Assembly (NCBI GenBank): GCA_023213395.1
Contig: CM041465.1
Coordinates: forward strand, 172,181,741 to 172,245,740
Length of the DNA stretch: 64,000 nucleotides
Origin: Cycas panzhihuaensis
Taxonomy: Eukaryota > Cycadophyta
Reading direction: 5' to 3'
Shown: positions 21,600 through 32,469 of the stretch, piece after piece
Position numbering within the stretch: the stretch's first letter is position 1
Layout of the letters: every line of letters begins with the position of its first letter
The notes under the pieces: generated by a model
Told to the model about the DNA's origin: nothing
Databases searched by the model: none
The model's input: only the letters and a program-made list of their open reading frames with translations
Program-made: the position numbers and the translations under genes

Positions 21600-22901
21600 T
21601 GAAGAGATTATTGGGAGCTTGACTTTGGAGCGCAGAAGCATATTTCTTACCAGAGGCGAAACTTTGATACGATGACTTCAAATCAAAGTGGTGCTCAGAT
21701 TGTCCTTGCTGATGCTCGCGTCTTGCCGGTAGAAGGTATCAGCGAAGTTTCCATTGCAGGAGGTAAATTTACCGGAGTGTATTACGTATCGAAGATGCAG
21801 TTGAACCTTCTTTTAGCCTGGGAGATCTGCAAACAAAGTATGAAGGTAGAGCTCTATGATGACAAATGCCTAATTAAGGATCCAAAACAGAACTTTGTTG
21901 TCATAGCTACTAGGAAAGTTAGGGACAACTTCTGGGTGTTTGAAAAGTTTCAGTCTCAGAAGAAGTCCTACACCTTTGTTGCCAGTGCAGATGACGTGAG
22001 TAAGTTGTGGCACAACCACCTCGGTCACCTTAATTATAGGAGTATTGCATTGTTGAAGAGGTTGAAGATGGTGGAAGGATTGCCGTCAGTTACCTGCTCA
22101 GATGGTGTGTGCGAAGAGTGTATGTATGGCAAGCACCACCACTACCCTTTTGCTCGGGATAATGCCTGGAGAGCCAAGGAGAAGTTAGAGCTTGAACATT
22201 CAGATCTAATGGGCCCTCTTCCTAACCCTTCGATATCTGGAACTCGTTATATCCTTGTATTTGTGGATGACTACACTAGGAAGGCCTGGGTTTACTTTCT
22301 CAAGAACAAGTCAAACGTGTTTGATCGCTTTCATGACTGGAAAGCGATGGACGAAAATGAATGTGATAAGAAAATAAAGTTGTTAAGAAGTGATAATGGC
22401 AAGGAATACAACAACAATGTGTTCAACCAGTTCTACCATGATCATGGTATAAAGCGAGAATTTATGGTCTCATATACCCCACAATAGAACGGAGTTGCTG
22501 AAAGAAAGAATCGTATCATGATGGAGATGGCGACTATTGTTTATATTTTGAACTGGGTATGCACTCAAGCAGTTCATAGTATGACCCTTGAAAAGAAATG
22601 GACTGGTCGTAAACCTGTCATTAGCCATTTAAGAACGTTTGGGTGTATCGCGTACGCCTACATCCCAGATGATACCCGAAAGAAGCTAGATCGGAAAATT
22701 CTAAAGTGCACATTCATGGGGTATTGCAGGGAGAACAAAACCTATAGACTATGGGATCCACAGGGGGAAAAGATTGTGGTTAGTCGGGATGTCAAATTTA
22801 ATGAGACATCGACGTATCATGCTGACAGATCATCAGAGGAGCCGTTTACCCCCTGCTTCTCCCATTCCCAGATTCATCAAGCGAAGAGGACAATGAGCTA
22901 G
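21600..22901 (+). pseudogene. pol: C3 protease and integrase
   Basis: The protease site reads WELDFGAQKHIS, where the family has W-x-L-D-S/T-G-A-x-x-H-I/M; the residue after the catalytic Asp is Phe, so it should be inactive. Then come YYVSKMQLNLL, the His/Cys region (LWHNHLGHLNYRSI, CEECMYGKHH) and the integrase core with HSDLMGPLPNPSISGTRYIL, FVDDYTRKAWVYFL, LRSDNGKEYNNNVF and GVAERKNR. All three catalytic acids are present, but a TAG at 22,485-22,487 falls between the second Asp and the Glu (TPQ*NGV). A deletion soon after the Glu removes part of the helix. The C-terminal I-S-H-L-R-T-F-G-C and GYCRENKTYRLWDP are kept. Confidence 0.9.
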
Positions 22902-23135
22902 TCGCTAAAACACCTGAGGAAGCAGGATCAAGTGGGACGTGTAATAGTGAGGAGCCGCTGCGAGTTGAAGTACCTCGAACAATGGATCCTTCAATACCTT
23001 CATGGGCAAGGAAGACTATAGAAGATTCCAGTGTGGCGATGCAAACCTTAATTGATGATTGAAGAACACGAAGTCAACATGCCAGTCAAACTCTACTGGT
23101 AGACACCAACCAACGATCCTGATTCGTTCAATGAA

Positions 23136-24170
23136 GTGAAAGGAGATCCAAGATGGAGAGTTACAATGGAGGAGGAGTATAGTTCTCTCCTGAAGAATGA
23201 CACGTGGGATTTAATTCCACTACCTTCGACAAAGAATCTTGTAGGATACAAGTGGGTCTACAAGACAAAGTTCCGCTCCGATGTAGAGGTGCACAAGTTT
23301 AAGGCCAGACTTGTTGTGCAGGGATTCAAGCAGAAAAAAAGAATTGACTATGAGGAGGCATTTGCACCAGTCTCCAGAATGACAATGGTCTGGTTGTTAA
23401 TTTCCTTAGCAGCAACTTATGGTTGGGAGTTACATCAGATGGACATAAAGTCAACATTCCTTAATGGAGATGTAAAGGAGGAAATATATATGTCGCAGCC
23501 TCTGGGATTTGTTAAGGATGGCCAGGAGCATCTTGTGTGCCATTTGAAGAAGTCAATCTATGGCTTGAAACAAGCACCTCGTGCTTGGTATGAAAAGATG
23601 GATGCGAAGTTGAAAGCTGAAGGTTCCGAGATTTCTAAACTCGACCCAAATCTGTATGTGAAGAGAAGACAGACTTCAATAGTATCTTGCGTGGTGTATG
23701 TGGATGATTTGGTCATCGACAGTAACTGTGGCAAGGCTATTGCTAAAGTCAAATCCAATATGGGAGCTTCATTTGACATGATGGACCTCGGGAGACTTCA
23801 CTACTTCTTAGGCATTCGGTCGATGGATGGATGTGGATTGTGTTCTTAGCCTCTCGATGTGAAGAACTTGCTAGAAAAATTTGGAATGTGAAATTACAAA
23901 CCAGTTGCAACACCATATGTAAAAGGCGCAAAGTTGTAGAAGGATAGGGCCAAGCCCTCTGTAGATGGCACAAAGTATCGCCAGTTGGTAGGGAGTCTGA
24001 TCTATTTGACTCATATCAGGCATGATATTGCATACGCTGTCGGGTTGGTTTCCCACTACATGTAGAATCCTCAGGAACCTCGTTTGGTTCCAGCGAAGCA
24101 GATTCTGAAGTATTTGAAGGGGACTATCAATCTTGGTCTTGAATATCGTCGAGGTGAAGAGATATAATTG
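23136..24170 (+). pseudogene. pol: C3 reverse transcriptase
   Basis: The copia RT contains [71 protein letters not shown] and the catalytic VYVDDLVI. The open frame ends at a TAG at 23847. Homology continues to about 24,170 (YRQLVGSLIYLTHIRHD, then a TAG in YM*NPQEP) without an open frame. The YVDD box itself is intact. Confidence 0.9.
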
Positions 24171-24677
24171 CATGGCTACACAGATGTTGATTGGGGAGGA
24201 GATTCCAATGATCAGAAGTCCACTGATGGATACCTGTTTGGTGTTGGCAATGGATTTATTTCGTGGCAGTCGAAGAAGCAGCAGACAGTGGCACTCTCTT
24301 CTACAGAGGCAGAATATCAAGGACTCAATGCAGGTGTGAAGGAAGTAGTATGGTTGCAAGGTCTCTTGGAGTTTCTTGGAGTCTCAAATGGACACCTAGT
24401 TATCATTGTTGATAACCAAAGTACCATTCGCCTATCAAAGAATCCAGAGTTTCATGCGCGTACGAAGCACATTGAGATCCAGCACCATTACATTTGTGAA
24501 CAGATCAAATCAGGGAAGTTGCAGGTCGACTACTGTCTGAGTGAATTCCAACTTGCGGACACGTTCACCAAACCTCTCACTGAAGATCAATTCACGAAGA
24601 TGCGTACTGGATTTGGACTCACCAATGTTATCCTTGAGGGGGGATGTATCGACAAGGATAAAGAAATCGCAGGATAA
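24168..24677 (+). pseudogene. pol: C3 RNase H
   Basis: This nearly full-length copia RNase H contains GYTDVDWGGDSNDQKSTDGY, ISWQSKKQQTVALSSTEAEY, IIVDNQSTIRLSKNPEFHAR and LADTFTKPLTEDQFTKMRTG. The catalytic D, E and D positions look intact. It ends with IAG and a TAA, about 65 bases before the polypurine tract (ATTAAGGGGGGA). Confidence 0.9.
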
Positions 24678-24743
24678 TCCCAGCCTTCGTGATAACATAA
24701 CTGTTGCAATTGACAGGCTCCCCGCATTCACATTAAGGGGGGA

Positions 24744-25118
24744 TGTTAATGTGGCAATTAATTATTAAGCCACTTAGTTAATGTTAATGTGGTTTAATTA
24801 AGTGAAAAGGTGCGAAGCCAAAAGGTGCGACTTATTCAGAGGGTCACAACCCTAATCGAGCGATACCTCTTAGGAGAATATAAATGCCTTGAGGCCTTGT
24901 GTATTCAACATCTAAAATCATCGTATCAATCCATTGTGCAATAATCAAAGAGATCCATCAAGGATCCTTTTGTGGTGGGTTTTTTCCCGAAAGGGTTTTC
25001 CCACGTAAATCCTATGTACTGTGCATCTGTTTACTGTGTGTATATTTGTTTGCTTGCTGTATATGTTAAAAGATTCTGCGGTTGGGAACATTCGTGTATG
25101 ATTTCATGTTCCCGAACA
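24744..25118 (+). repeat. C3 3' LTR (375 bp)
   Basis: It starts TGTTAATGTGG directly after the polypurine tract and ends CCCGAACA (TGTT against AACA). It contains TATAAAT at 24879-24885 and a GGGTTTTTTCCCGAAAGGG segment followed by TTTTCCC. The C8 LTR at 52.5 kb has the same overall layout, so the two belong to related families. Confidence 0.85.
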
Positions 25119-25312
25119 AGTAACAACAACAGCCTCAACAACAACAATAGCATCATCAATAACCACTTCCTCATCGATCGAATCGAGGTGGATTTCAAGG
25201 TCACAGAGAAAGTGGGGCATTTAGAAGTGGCAATCAACGCCACAAAAACTAGTTTGCAAATGATGAGACATTATTTTGTGCCTATCATAATAAAAACAAC
25301 AACACATAGATT

Positions 25313-26582
25313 ATGAATTTCGTAGCATCCCATCATTTTGGCAAAGGGCAAACAGTCACCTTTGGCAATAATGAGACTGCTCAGATATTTGGAGTGGGCA
25401 AAATTGCCTCATCGCACTCACTATATAGCCTTGCTTCCACATTTCCCATAGGTGATGCATTTTTGGTGCCATCAATTAACAAAAGTTCACTATCTGTTAG
25501 CCATTTAAACAAGCAATAGATGAGTGTATTATTCAAAAGTGGAAAATGCACAATCAGTGACAGATTTGATCAAGTGATTGCCATTGGTCATGAAGACCAT
25601 GGACTTTACAAATTAATTGTTTTTAATATCACACATGATACATCACAGGCTTATGTCACTCAATCATTGACCAAGGAACAACTATTGCACAACAGGTTAG
25701 GTCACCTGAACCTAGATAGTATCAAAATGATGTTCAGCAAAAACATGTTGTTTGGGCTTCCAAAGATTTCAACAGCAAAATGCCTTTGTGAAGCTTGCAT
25801 AATGGAGAAAAAACATCAAGAGTCTTTTCCAAAAGACAGTTTGGTGCGCATCTCAACCATTGCAACTGGTACACACAGATATATGTGGATCCATGTCCAC
25901 ACCGTCTCTTGGAGGAGCATTGTTCTAAATTACTTTCATTGATAATTTCTTATATAAAGTTTGAGTTTATTGCATCAAACATAAATTTGAAGCTTTGGAC
26001 AAGTTCAAGGAATTCAAACTTGTTGTGGAGAAGGAATCAGATTTGCCAATCAAACTATTGTGGTCTAATAATGAAGGCAAGTTTACTTCAAGGGAGTTTA
26101 ACCAATTTTGCAAAGATCGTGGAATTAAGAGACATCTCACTACTCCATACACACCACAACAAAATGGAGTAGCTAGGAGGATGAATAAGACTTTGGCAAA
26201 CAAAGCCAAATCCATGATGCATACCAAGAACCTTCCATTGACCTATGGGGCAAAAGCATTTCACAGAACAGCTTATGTCTCCAATAACAGTCCTACAACA
26301 ACAATCATCGATATGACACTAGAGGAGACTTTGACAGACAAAAAGCCAATCGTTAGCCACTTGCACACTTTCAAGTGCAATGCATACATGCACATTCCCC
26401 AACAACAAAGGAAAAAGTTAGACAACAAAAGTCTAAAATGCATTTTCATTGGCTACTCTATTAACAACAAGACATATAGAGTGTATGATCCCATTAGGAA
26501 GGAAATGCATGTCACAAAAGATGTTATCTTTACTGTGGATAATGAGGAGATGGACCCAACATCCATCCATCTTTCCTCTTGA
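25313..26582 (+). pseudogene. pol: C4 protease-integrase remnant
   Basis: The protease active site itself is not recognisable; the region after it is (KGQTVTFGNNETAQIFGVG, SLSVSHLNKQ). A stop follows, then the His/Cys zinc region (LLHNRLGHLNLDSIKMMFSK, CEACIMEKKHQ). The frame is lost and resumes at 25995 with the integrase core. Two of three catalytic acids are gone: the second Asp motif reads LWSNNEGKF (C5: LRSDNGGEF) and the Glu motif reads GVARRMNKT (C5: GVSERMNRT). The C-terminal KPIVSHLHTFKCNAYMHIPQ and GYSINNKTYRVYDP are well kept. Confidence 0.88.
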
Positions 26583-26585
26583 CAA

Positions 26586-27696
26586 AGGCAAGTAGACTGT
26601 TGAGGACTTCCTTCCCTCACAATCTTTCACACCATGTTCATCTTCCGCTCCTATTGCTTCTTCATCTACTTCAACTCCATCTTCATCATCAACTTCTTTT
26701 GACCCTGGTAGCCCTTTTGAAATTGTACAACCATTACAGATCCAAGATATTGATATTACAATTACATTAATGAAGAAGTTACCAAAATGGTATACACAAA
26801 CAATATAGGATGCACAAGTCATTGAAAGAAAAGATCCATCAAACATGAGCCAACAATCAATTAACTATGCACTTATTACTGAAGTGCTTTGTGTTCATGA
26901 GCCTTCCACTTTTGAGGAGGCATGTAAAAATGAAAAGTGGAAAGCTGCCATGGATGAGGAAATCCATACCATTGACAAGAATGGAACATGGGATTTGGTT
27001 GAATTGCCTAAGGGAAAATAGGCAATTAGTTGCAAATGGATATACAAAACCAAATTCTAATCTAATGGTTCAATCGAGTGTCACAAGGCTCAACTGGTTG
27101 TTAAGGGATTCAAACGGAAAGAAGGCATTGATTATGAGGAGATCTTTGTATTAGTGGCTAATATTAAGACCATCAATATAATATTGGCCTTAGTTATTCA
27201 ATGCAAATGGCTAATTTACCAAATGGATCTGAAGAAAGACTTCCTAAATGGCAACCTTGTAGAGGAGGTATATTTTGAGCAACCTCTTGGCTACATTGCA
27301 CATGGCAAAGAAAACTTGGTTCGTTGCTTCAAAAAGGCATTGTATGGTTTCAAATAGGCCCCTAGAGCATGGTATTCCAAAATCAATGATTATTTCCAGA
27401 GACATGGGTATCACCGATTCTCAACAAACCCTAATTTGTACATAAACGTTAGGGACAACCACGCAGTCTTTGTCATTTTATATGTTGATGACTTAGTGAT
27501 CACTGGGAGTGACTCTAAAACAATACAAATTCTCCAAGAGGACCTTAAGAGAAGTTTTGAGATTGATCTTGGACTTTTCCATTATTTTCTAAACATGGAG
27601 GTGTGGCAACAACCAGGCCATATCTTCATCTCCCAAGCAAAATACACTTGGAACATGTTGTAGCGATTCAAAATGGAGGACTGCAAACTATCGCTT
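26586..27696 (+). pseudogene. pol: C4 reverse transcriptase, N-terminal and catalytic part
   Basis: Ser/Thr/Pro-rich linker sequence is followed by copia RT with [47 protein letters not shown] and [14 protein letters not shown]. The YVDD box is intact. In-frame stops include TAG at 27019-27021 (C5 has CAG), TAG at 27355-27357, and TAG at 27661-27663 (C5 has CAG). The C5 insertion at 27,696/35,056 splits the domain just before the conserved PMENGTKLS. Confidence 0.9.
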
Positions 27697-28281
27697 TGTG
27701 AAAAGAGGCTAGATGGCCTCTACAGTCCCTAGATCTAGAAACTAGGATCACTCTAGTTCTAGTTGCAGAAATACGAACAAGTATAATAAACTCAAGGTAA
27801 AGAGAAAGCAAAGAGACAAAGCATGAATGAAGGAGCAAGAGAAAATGATACCCAATATGTGGAGTTGGAATTGGTCCAACCTCCAAAGAATGAACAGCTT
27901 GATTAGCAAACTGATAGCATAACAATATAGCTCCAACTCTTGTGTATGCAACAATGAAGAGAGGCCTCATTAAATAGAGGGAGATGAGAGGCCAAAGGCT
28001 ATTGCATGATTGACAAGTGTCAATCATGCAATGCATGCTTGCATGTAGGACAAGTGTCCATTGGGAGCTCTTGTGAGCAAAAGTGCAAGGGGGTCATTTG
28101 ACCCTCAAGTGACAACGTTATGTCACTAGACATAAAGTGGGTGTGTGCTTTATCACTTAAGTGATAAAGTCACACCTAAAGTACAAAAGTGCACATGAGC
28201 ATTAAAGTGCACACATAATACAAAAATAGAAAGTACATTAGCTTAACATTATAAACATAAAGTAAACCATGAGGTTTAACA
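27697..28281 (-). repeat. C5 3' LTR
   Basis: On the minus strand it starts TGTTAAACCTC and ends CTCTTTTCACA. It contains two palindromes: TTATCACTTAAGTGATAA (about 28150-28167) and a 15-bp-armed palindrome at 28001-28032, with TATTTAA about 30 bases further downstream in transcription sense. Confidence 0.95.
28001..28032 (-). promoter_or_regulatory. C5 LTR palindrome upstream of TATA (3' LTR copy)
   Basis: Arms ATTGCATGATTGACA (28001-28015) and TGTCAATCATGCAAT (28018-28032) pair perfectly around a two-base centre. The second copy is in the 5' LTR at 34776-34807. The TATA-like TATTTAA lies about 30 bases downstream in transcription sense. Confidence 0.85.
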
Positions 28282-28308
28282 CCCCCATTTATTGTTTATA
28301 ATGTTAAG

Positions 28309-29114
28309 TCAGACCCCTAGACCATCTCTAAATTTTACAAATTTGTCTCTACCAAGTGGCTTGGTAAAGATATCTGCCGTCTGTTGCTCCATTGGTCGAT
28401 ATTGAAGAGTGATCTCACCACTATGTACGTGCTCCCTGATGAAATGGTGGTGAACTTCAATATGTTTGGTCCGTCCGTGGAAGACTGGATTCTTAGTTAG
28501 CTTGAAGACACTCTGATTGTCACAATGAATGCTTTGGTCATTGTCTTTGAAATCCAAGCTCACCAAGAATCCGTCGAAGCCAGATAGCCTCACAAGTGCT
28601 ACCGCAGCTTTGTACTACTCATGGAGGACAAGGTAACATTTGGTTGCTTCTTGCAACTCCATGAAACAGCTACTGAACCAAGGGTAAAACAGTAACCCGA
28701 GGTTGATTTCCTGCTATCCTGGCATCCTCGCCTAATCGTAATCGAGAACCCCTCCAAAGTGAAGTTCTCCTTATGTACATACTCAAGTCCAAGTTGTAAT
28801 GTTCCTTTGATATATTTGAGTATGCGTTTTGCTGCTTTCCAATGCTTCTGATTGGGTTGAGACATGAAGCGAGAGCAAATCCCAACTGCAAATGAGATGT
28901 CTGGACGAGTGTTGGTGAGATATATCAAGCTACCAATCAACTGTCGATAAAGAGTGGGATCTGCTGGTTCAGCTTCCTCATTAAGAGAAAGCTTGGTGCC
29001 GTTCTCCATGGGTGTAGGTGTTGTCTTGCAGTCGTGCATCCTGAATCTCTGCAAGATGTCCCAAGAATATTTTGCTTGGGAAATGAAGATATAGCTGGCT
29101 TTGCCATACCTCAA
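28309..29114 (-). pseudogene. pol: C5 RT C-terminus and RNase H
   Basis: It resumes with YIFISQAKYSWDILQRF, TPMENGTKLSLNEEAEPADP and LYRQLIGSLIYLTNTRPDIS, then RNase H with DSRKSTSGYCFTLGSVAVSW. The catalytic Glu segment is damaged: LSSMSSTKLR stands where the family has L-S-S-T-E-A-E-Y. A second frame (28593-28309) carries IHCDNQSVFKLTKNPVFHGR, TKHIEVHHHFIREHV and ADIFTKPLGRDKFVKFRDGL. Confidence 0.9.
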
Positions 29115-29164
29115 AGCCTAGAAAATAATGGAGAAGTCCGGGATCACCATCTCAAAACTTCTCT

Positions 29165-29905
29165 TCAAATCATCCCGAGAACATTGATGAGCTTAGTGTC
29201 ATCACCTGTGATCACTAAGTCATCTACATACAAGGCAATATAAATGACATGGTGATGTTCATGTTTGATATACAAGTTTGGGTCAGATGTGGATCGATGA
29301 AACCCATGTCTCAAAAAGTATTCATCGATTTTTGCGTACCATGCCCTAGGAGCTTGCTTCAAGCCATACAAAGCCTTCTTGAGGCGACATACCAAGAGCT
29401 CCTTGCCTTGTTCCTTGTACCCAGGAGGTTGCTCCAAGTATACCTCCTCTTGAAGATCGCTGTTGAGGAAGGCGCTCTTCACGTCCATCTGATATACGGG
29501 CCATTTGCACTGTGCAGCTAAGGCCATGAGAAGTCTGATGGTGTTCATGTTTGCTACAGGTGCAAAGGTCTCCTCGTAATCAATTCCTTCCTTTTGTTTG
29601 AACCCCTTTGCTACAAGTCTCGCCTTCTGTCGCTCGAGTGTCCCATCAAAATGGAATTTGGTCTTGTAGACCCATTTACAACTGATTGCCTGTTTGTGTG
29701 GAGGCAATTCGACCAAGTCCCAAGTACCATTCTTGTGAATGGAGTGAATCTCCTCATCCATGGCAGCTTTCCAACTATCACTTTGTGAAGCCTCTGCAAA
29801 AGTAGTAGGCTCATCAATAGAAAGCACTTCAGCCACAAGTGCAAAGTTTGTTTGCTGCCTATACTTTGATGGACGTTTCCCTTCAATGATATGACCATCC
29901 TGCAC
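29165..29905 (-). pseudogene. pol: C5 reverse transcriptase
   Basis: A long clean frame (246 codons) contains [80 protein letters not shown] and the catalytic [12 protein letters not shown]. It stops at GMI, where a small indel breaks the frame before the conserved LKRSFEM helix, which is visible in the next frame. Confidence 0.93.
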
Positions 29906-29922
29906 TGCTTTGAGTGTACCAC

Positions 29923-30512
29923 TTAGGTAACCACGAATGATGTGGCATGAACCTCAATATCTTCTGGTCTAAGTGAAGGATCAACAGAAGATGAAGTGGA
30001 AGGTTCAAGTGGAGCAGATGAAGATGAAGTAGATGGTACAAGAGGTGCAAATGAAGAGCATGGTGTATAAGATTGAGAGGAAGGGAAGTCCTCAACAATC
30101 TTTTTCCCTTTGTCAATGGGGGGTTGGATTGATGCCATATCCAACTCTTTTTTATCATCCTCAACAAAGATTACATCTCTTGAGAGATACATTTTTCTCC
30201 CAAGTGGATCATACAACTTGTAGGCTTTGCTATGGATTGCATATCCTACAAAGATGCATTTGAGGCTATGTTTGTCCAACTTTGTTCTTTGTTGATCTGG
30301 TATGTGCATATACGCAGTACATTCGAATGTCCTCAAATGGCTGATAGTTGGCTTCTTACCAGTCCAAGCCTCCTCAGGTGTAATATCGGTGACTGCTGTT
30401 GTAGGACTCTAATTGGCCACATAGGCTGCTGTATGAAATGCTTCGGCCCAGTAAGCTCTTGGAAGCCCTTTTGCATGCATCATTGTTTTGGCTTTATTAG
30501 CCAAAGTTCTAT
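29923..30512 (-). pseudogene. pol: C5 integrase C-terminal part and Ser-rich linker
   Basis: It continues with AKTMMHAKGLPRAYWAEAF, then a stop, then HLRTFECTAYMHIPDQQRTK and LKCIFVGYAIHSKAYKLYDP, followed by a long Ser/Pro-rich linker (SSFAPLVPSTSSSSAPLEPS). It ends in a stop at 29923. Length and order match intact copia polyproteins. Confidence 0.88.
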
Positions 30513-31430
30513 TCATCCTCTCGGAGACTCCATTTTGCTGAGGAGTATGAGGAGCTGTGAGTTGTCTCCGAATCCATTATCCTTGCAAAATTGGTTGAAT
30601 TCATTTGAAGTGAATTCACCTCCATTATCTGACCTTAATGTGCCAATTGAGTAGCCAGATTCATTTTCTACTTCCGCCTTGAACTCTTTGAACTTGGAGA
30701 AGGCTTCTGAGTTTTGCTTTAGGAAGTAGACCCAGACTTTGTGAGAGAAGTCATCAATGAAAGATATGTAGTACAATGCTCCTCCAAAGGATTGAGTGGA
30801 CATGGGTCCACACAAGTCTGAGTGAACTAATTGCAAAGGATAAGATGCATGCCATGCTATGCCTTTAAGAAAAGGCAACCGATGTTGTGTCCCCATTATG
30901 CAAGCTTCGCAAAGACATTTTGAACCATACATCTTTGGAAGCCCATACACCATGCTTTTGCTTATCATCTGCTTCAAATTGTCTAGGCTTAAGTGTCCTA
31001 GACGTTGATGCCATAATTGAATTTTTGACAAAAATGTGGAACCAGAATAAGCAGAATCAAGAGTAATGTTATTGGCATCCAACTTATAAAGACCTTGATC
31101 CTCATAGGCAACAGCTACGATCTGGTCATCTTTGTCACAAATAATACATTTCCCATTTTTAAATAGTACGCTCATCTGTTGCTTGTTCAACTGGCTAACA
31201 GATAGCAGATTCTTCTCCATAGAAGGAATGAAGTAGGCATTGCCATTGGGAAATGATGAGGAAGGATTTTGAGAAGAATGAAAAGGAGCTATCGTGCCTA
31301 TTCCTGAAATCTCAACTGATTCATTGTTTCCAAAGGTCACTGATTGACCTTTACCTTCCTTGATGTTGCATAGGAGTTCTTCACTCCCCGTCATATGTTG
31401 AGAAGCTCCTGAATCGACGATCCAAGTGTT
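30513..31430 (-). pseudogene. pol: C5 protease and integrase N-terminal part
   Basis: The protease active site WIVDSGASQHMTGSEE is intact (about 31,383-31,430). It is followed by KGQSVTFGNNESVEISGIG, the zinc region LWHQRLGHLSLDNLKQMISK with CEACIMGTQHRLPF, and the integrase core HSDLCGPMSTQSFGGALYYI, FIDDFSHKVWVYFL, LRSDNGGEFTSNEFNQF. A one-base change in frame near 30,560 sends the open frame off. In the neighbouring frame the catalytic Glu (GVSERMNRT) follows, so all three catalytic acids are still encoded. Confidence 0.92.
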
Positions 31431-31613
31431 ATCAACGTTGGATGATTGGTATGCACAAAACAGTTTGTCTTCATTGGCAAACTGATTATAATGGCGTTGG
31501 TAGCCACCTCTTTGTCCCCCCCTGCCTCTTGGACCTCCTCGATAGGCACCTCGATTTGGTCGAGGGGATTCTCTTCGATCCGTTGGAACCTTTGTTGAAA
31601 CTGTTGTGTCGGG

Positions 31614-32461
31614 TCATTGTCTTTGACCTTGTGGCTGCTGCTGCTGCTGTTGTCTTTGAAGATCTGCTTGTTTTTTTCTGCAATCAGGTGCAATGTGGCC
31701 AGGTTTGCCACAATAATGACATACGACATTGGACTTGGAAGATCCAAAGTTCATATTTCCAAACTGCTTTGTGAATGCAGGTTTGGATTTTTGATTTGCC
31801 TTTGCCTTTGTTGTGAAAGCACTTGTTGTAGATGGTTCTTCATTATCCTTAGCATAAATTTGTTCCTCTTGAAGCAATAAGCTTTCAAGTTCATTGAATG
31901 TCATCTCCCTTAGTGAACCATCTTGAGTAGTTGATGATATAAAGCCGTTGTAGTCCTTTGGTAATGCTTTTGTGATGGAGGCTACGATTTCATCTCTTGT
32001 AGCTGGACTACCTAAAGTATTCAATTCATTACAAACCTTCTTAATGGAGGGGACAAGAATGCCGACATTGGCTTTACAAATTTGATAGAATACAATTTTG
32101 CTTTTATCATCACAATGCGAGCTTCATCTCACCTTTCATACAAAGAGGACAATGTGTCCCATGCTTCTTTAGAAGATTTTGCAGAAGAAATATTTTGATC
32201 TACATTTATATCCACAACCATACAAATAAATGCCAAAGCAATTTCGTCTTTGGCCTCCCATGCAGCAACATGTTCATCATCCACAGGTGCATGTTGAATT
32301 TCATTATTATCCACAGGTGCAGGATTGGGGATTCTTCCAGAAACGTACCCCCAAAATTCATTCATTATCAAGAGATTTTTTGTGATTCTTTTCCATTCTT
32401 GATAATTTGATTGCCCTGTTAGCCTTATGGTACATGCATTAAGCATATTTATGGCAGCCAT
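31614..32461 (-). pseudogene. gag: C5 gag with zinc knuckle
   Basis: It starts MAAINMLNACTIRLTGQSNY at 32461, a copia gag opening, and runs to SLYER with a stop at 32129. After a gap of about 100 bases it resumes at 32024 with DEIVASITKALPKDYNGFIS and FNELESLLLQEEQIY, then the CCHC knuckle CHYCGKPGHIAPDC (about 31,690-31,730) and a Gln-rich tail. The break between the two frames lies in the gag core, so at least one frameshift is present. Confidence 0.9.
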
Positions 32462-32469
32462 CTTTCCAC

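Larger units (their letters stand above)
20749..25118 (+). mobile_element. Ty1/copia element C3 (5' LTR not found)
   Basis: The order gag, zinc knuckle, protease, integrase, RT, RNase H, polypurine tract and 3' LTR is complete, but no 5' LTR or standard primer site is visible upstream. It belongs to a different copia family from C1/C2 and C4/C5. Multiple stops, mostly TAG, break gag and pol. Confidence 0.92.

Noticed and set aside
24972-25316. 114-codon frame spanning the end of the C3 LTR and start of C4
   Set aside because: It crosses an element boundary and reads C4 out of frame; the true C4 frame differs.
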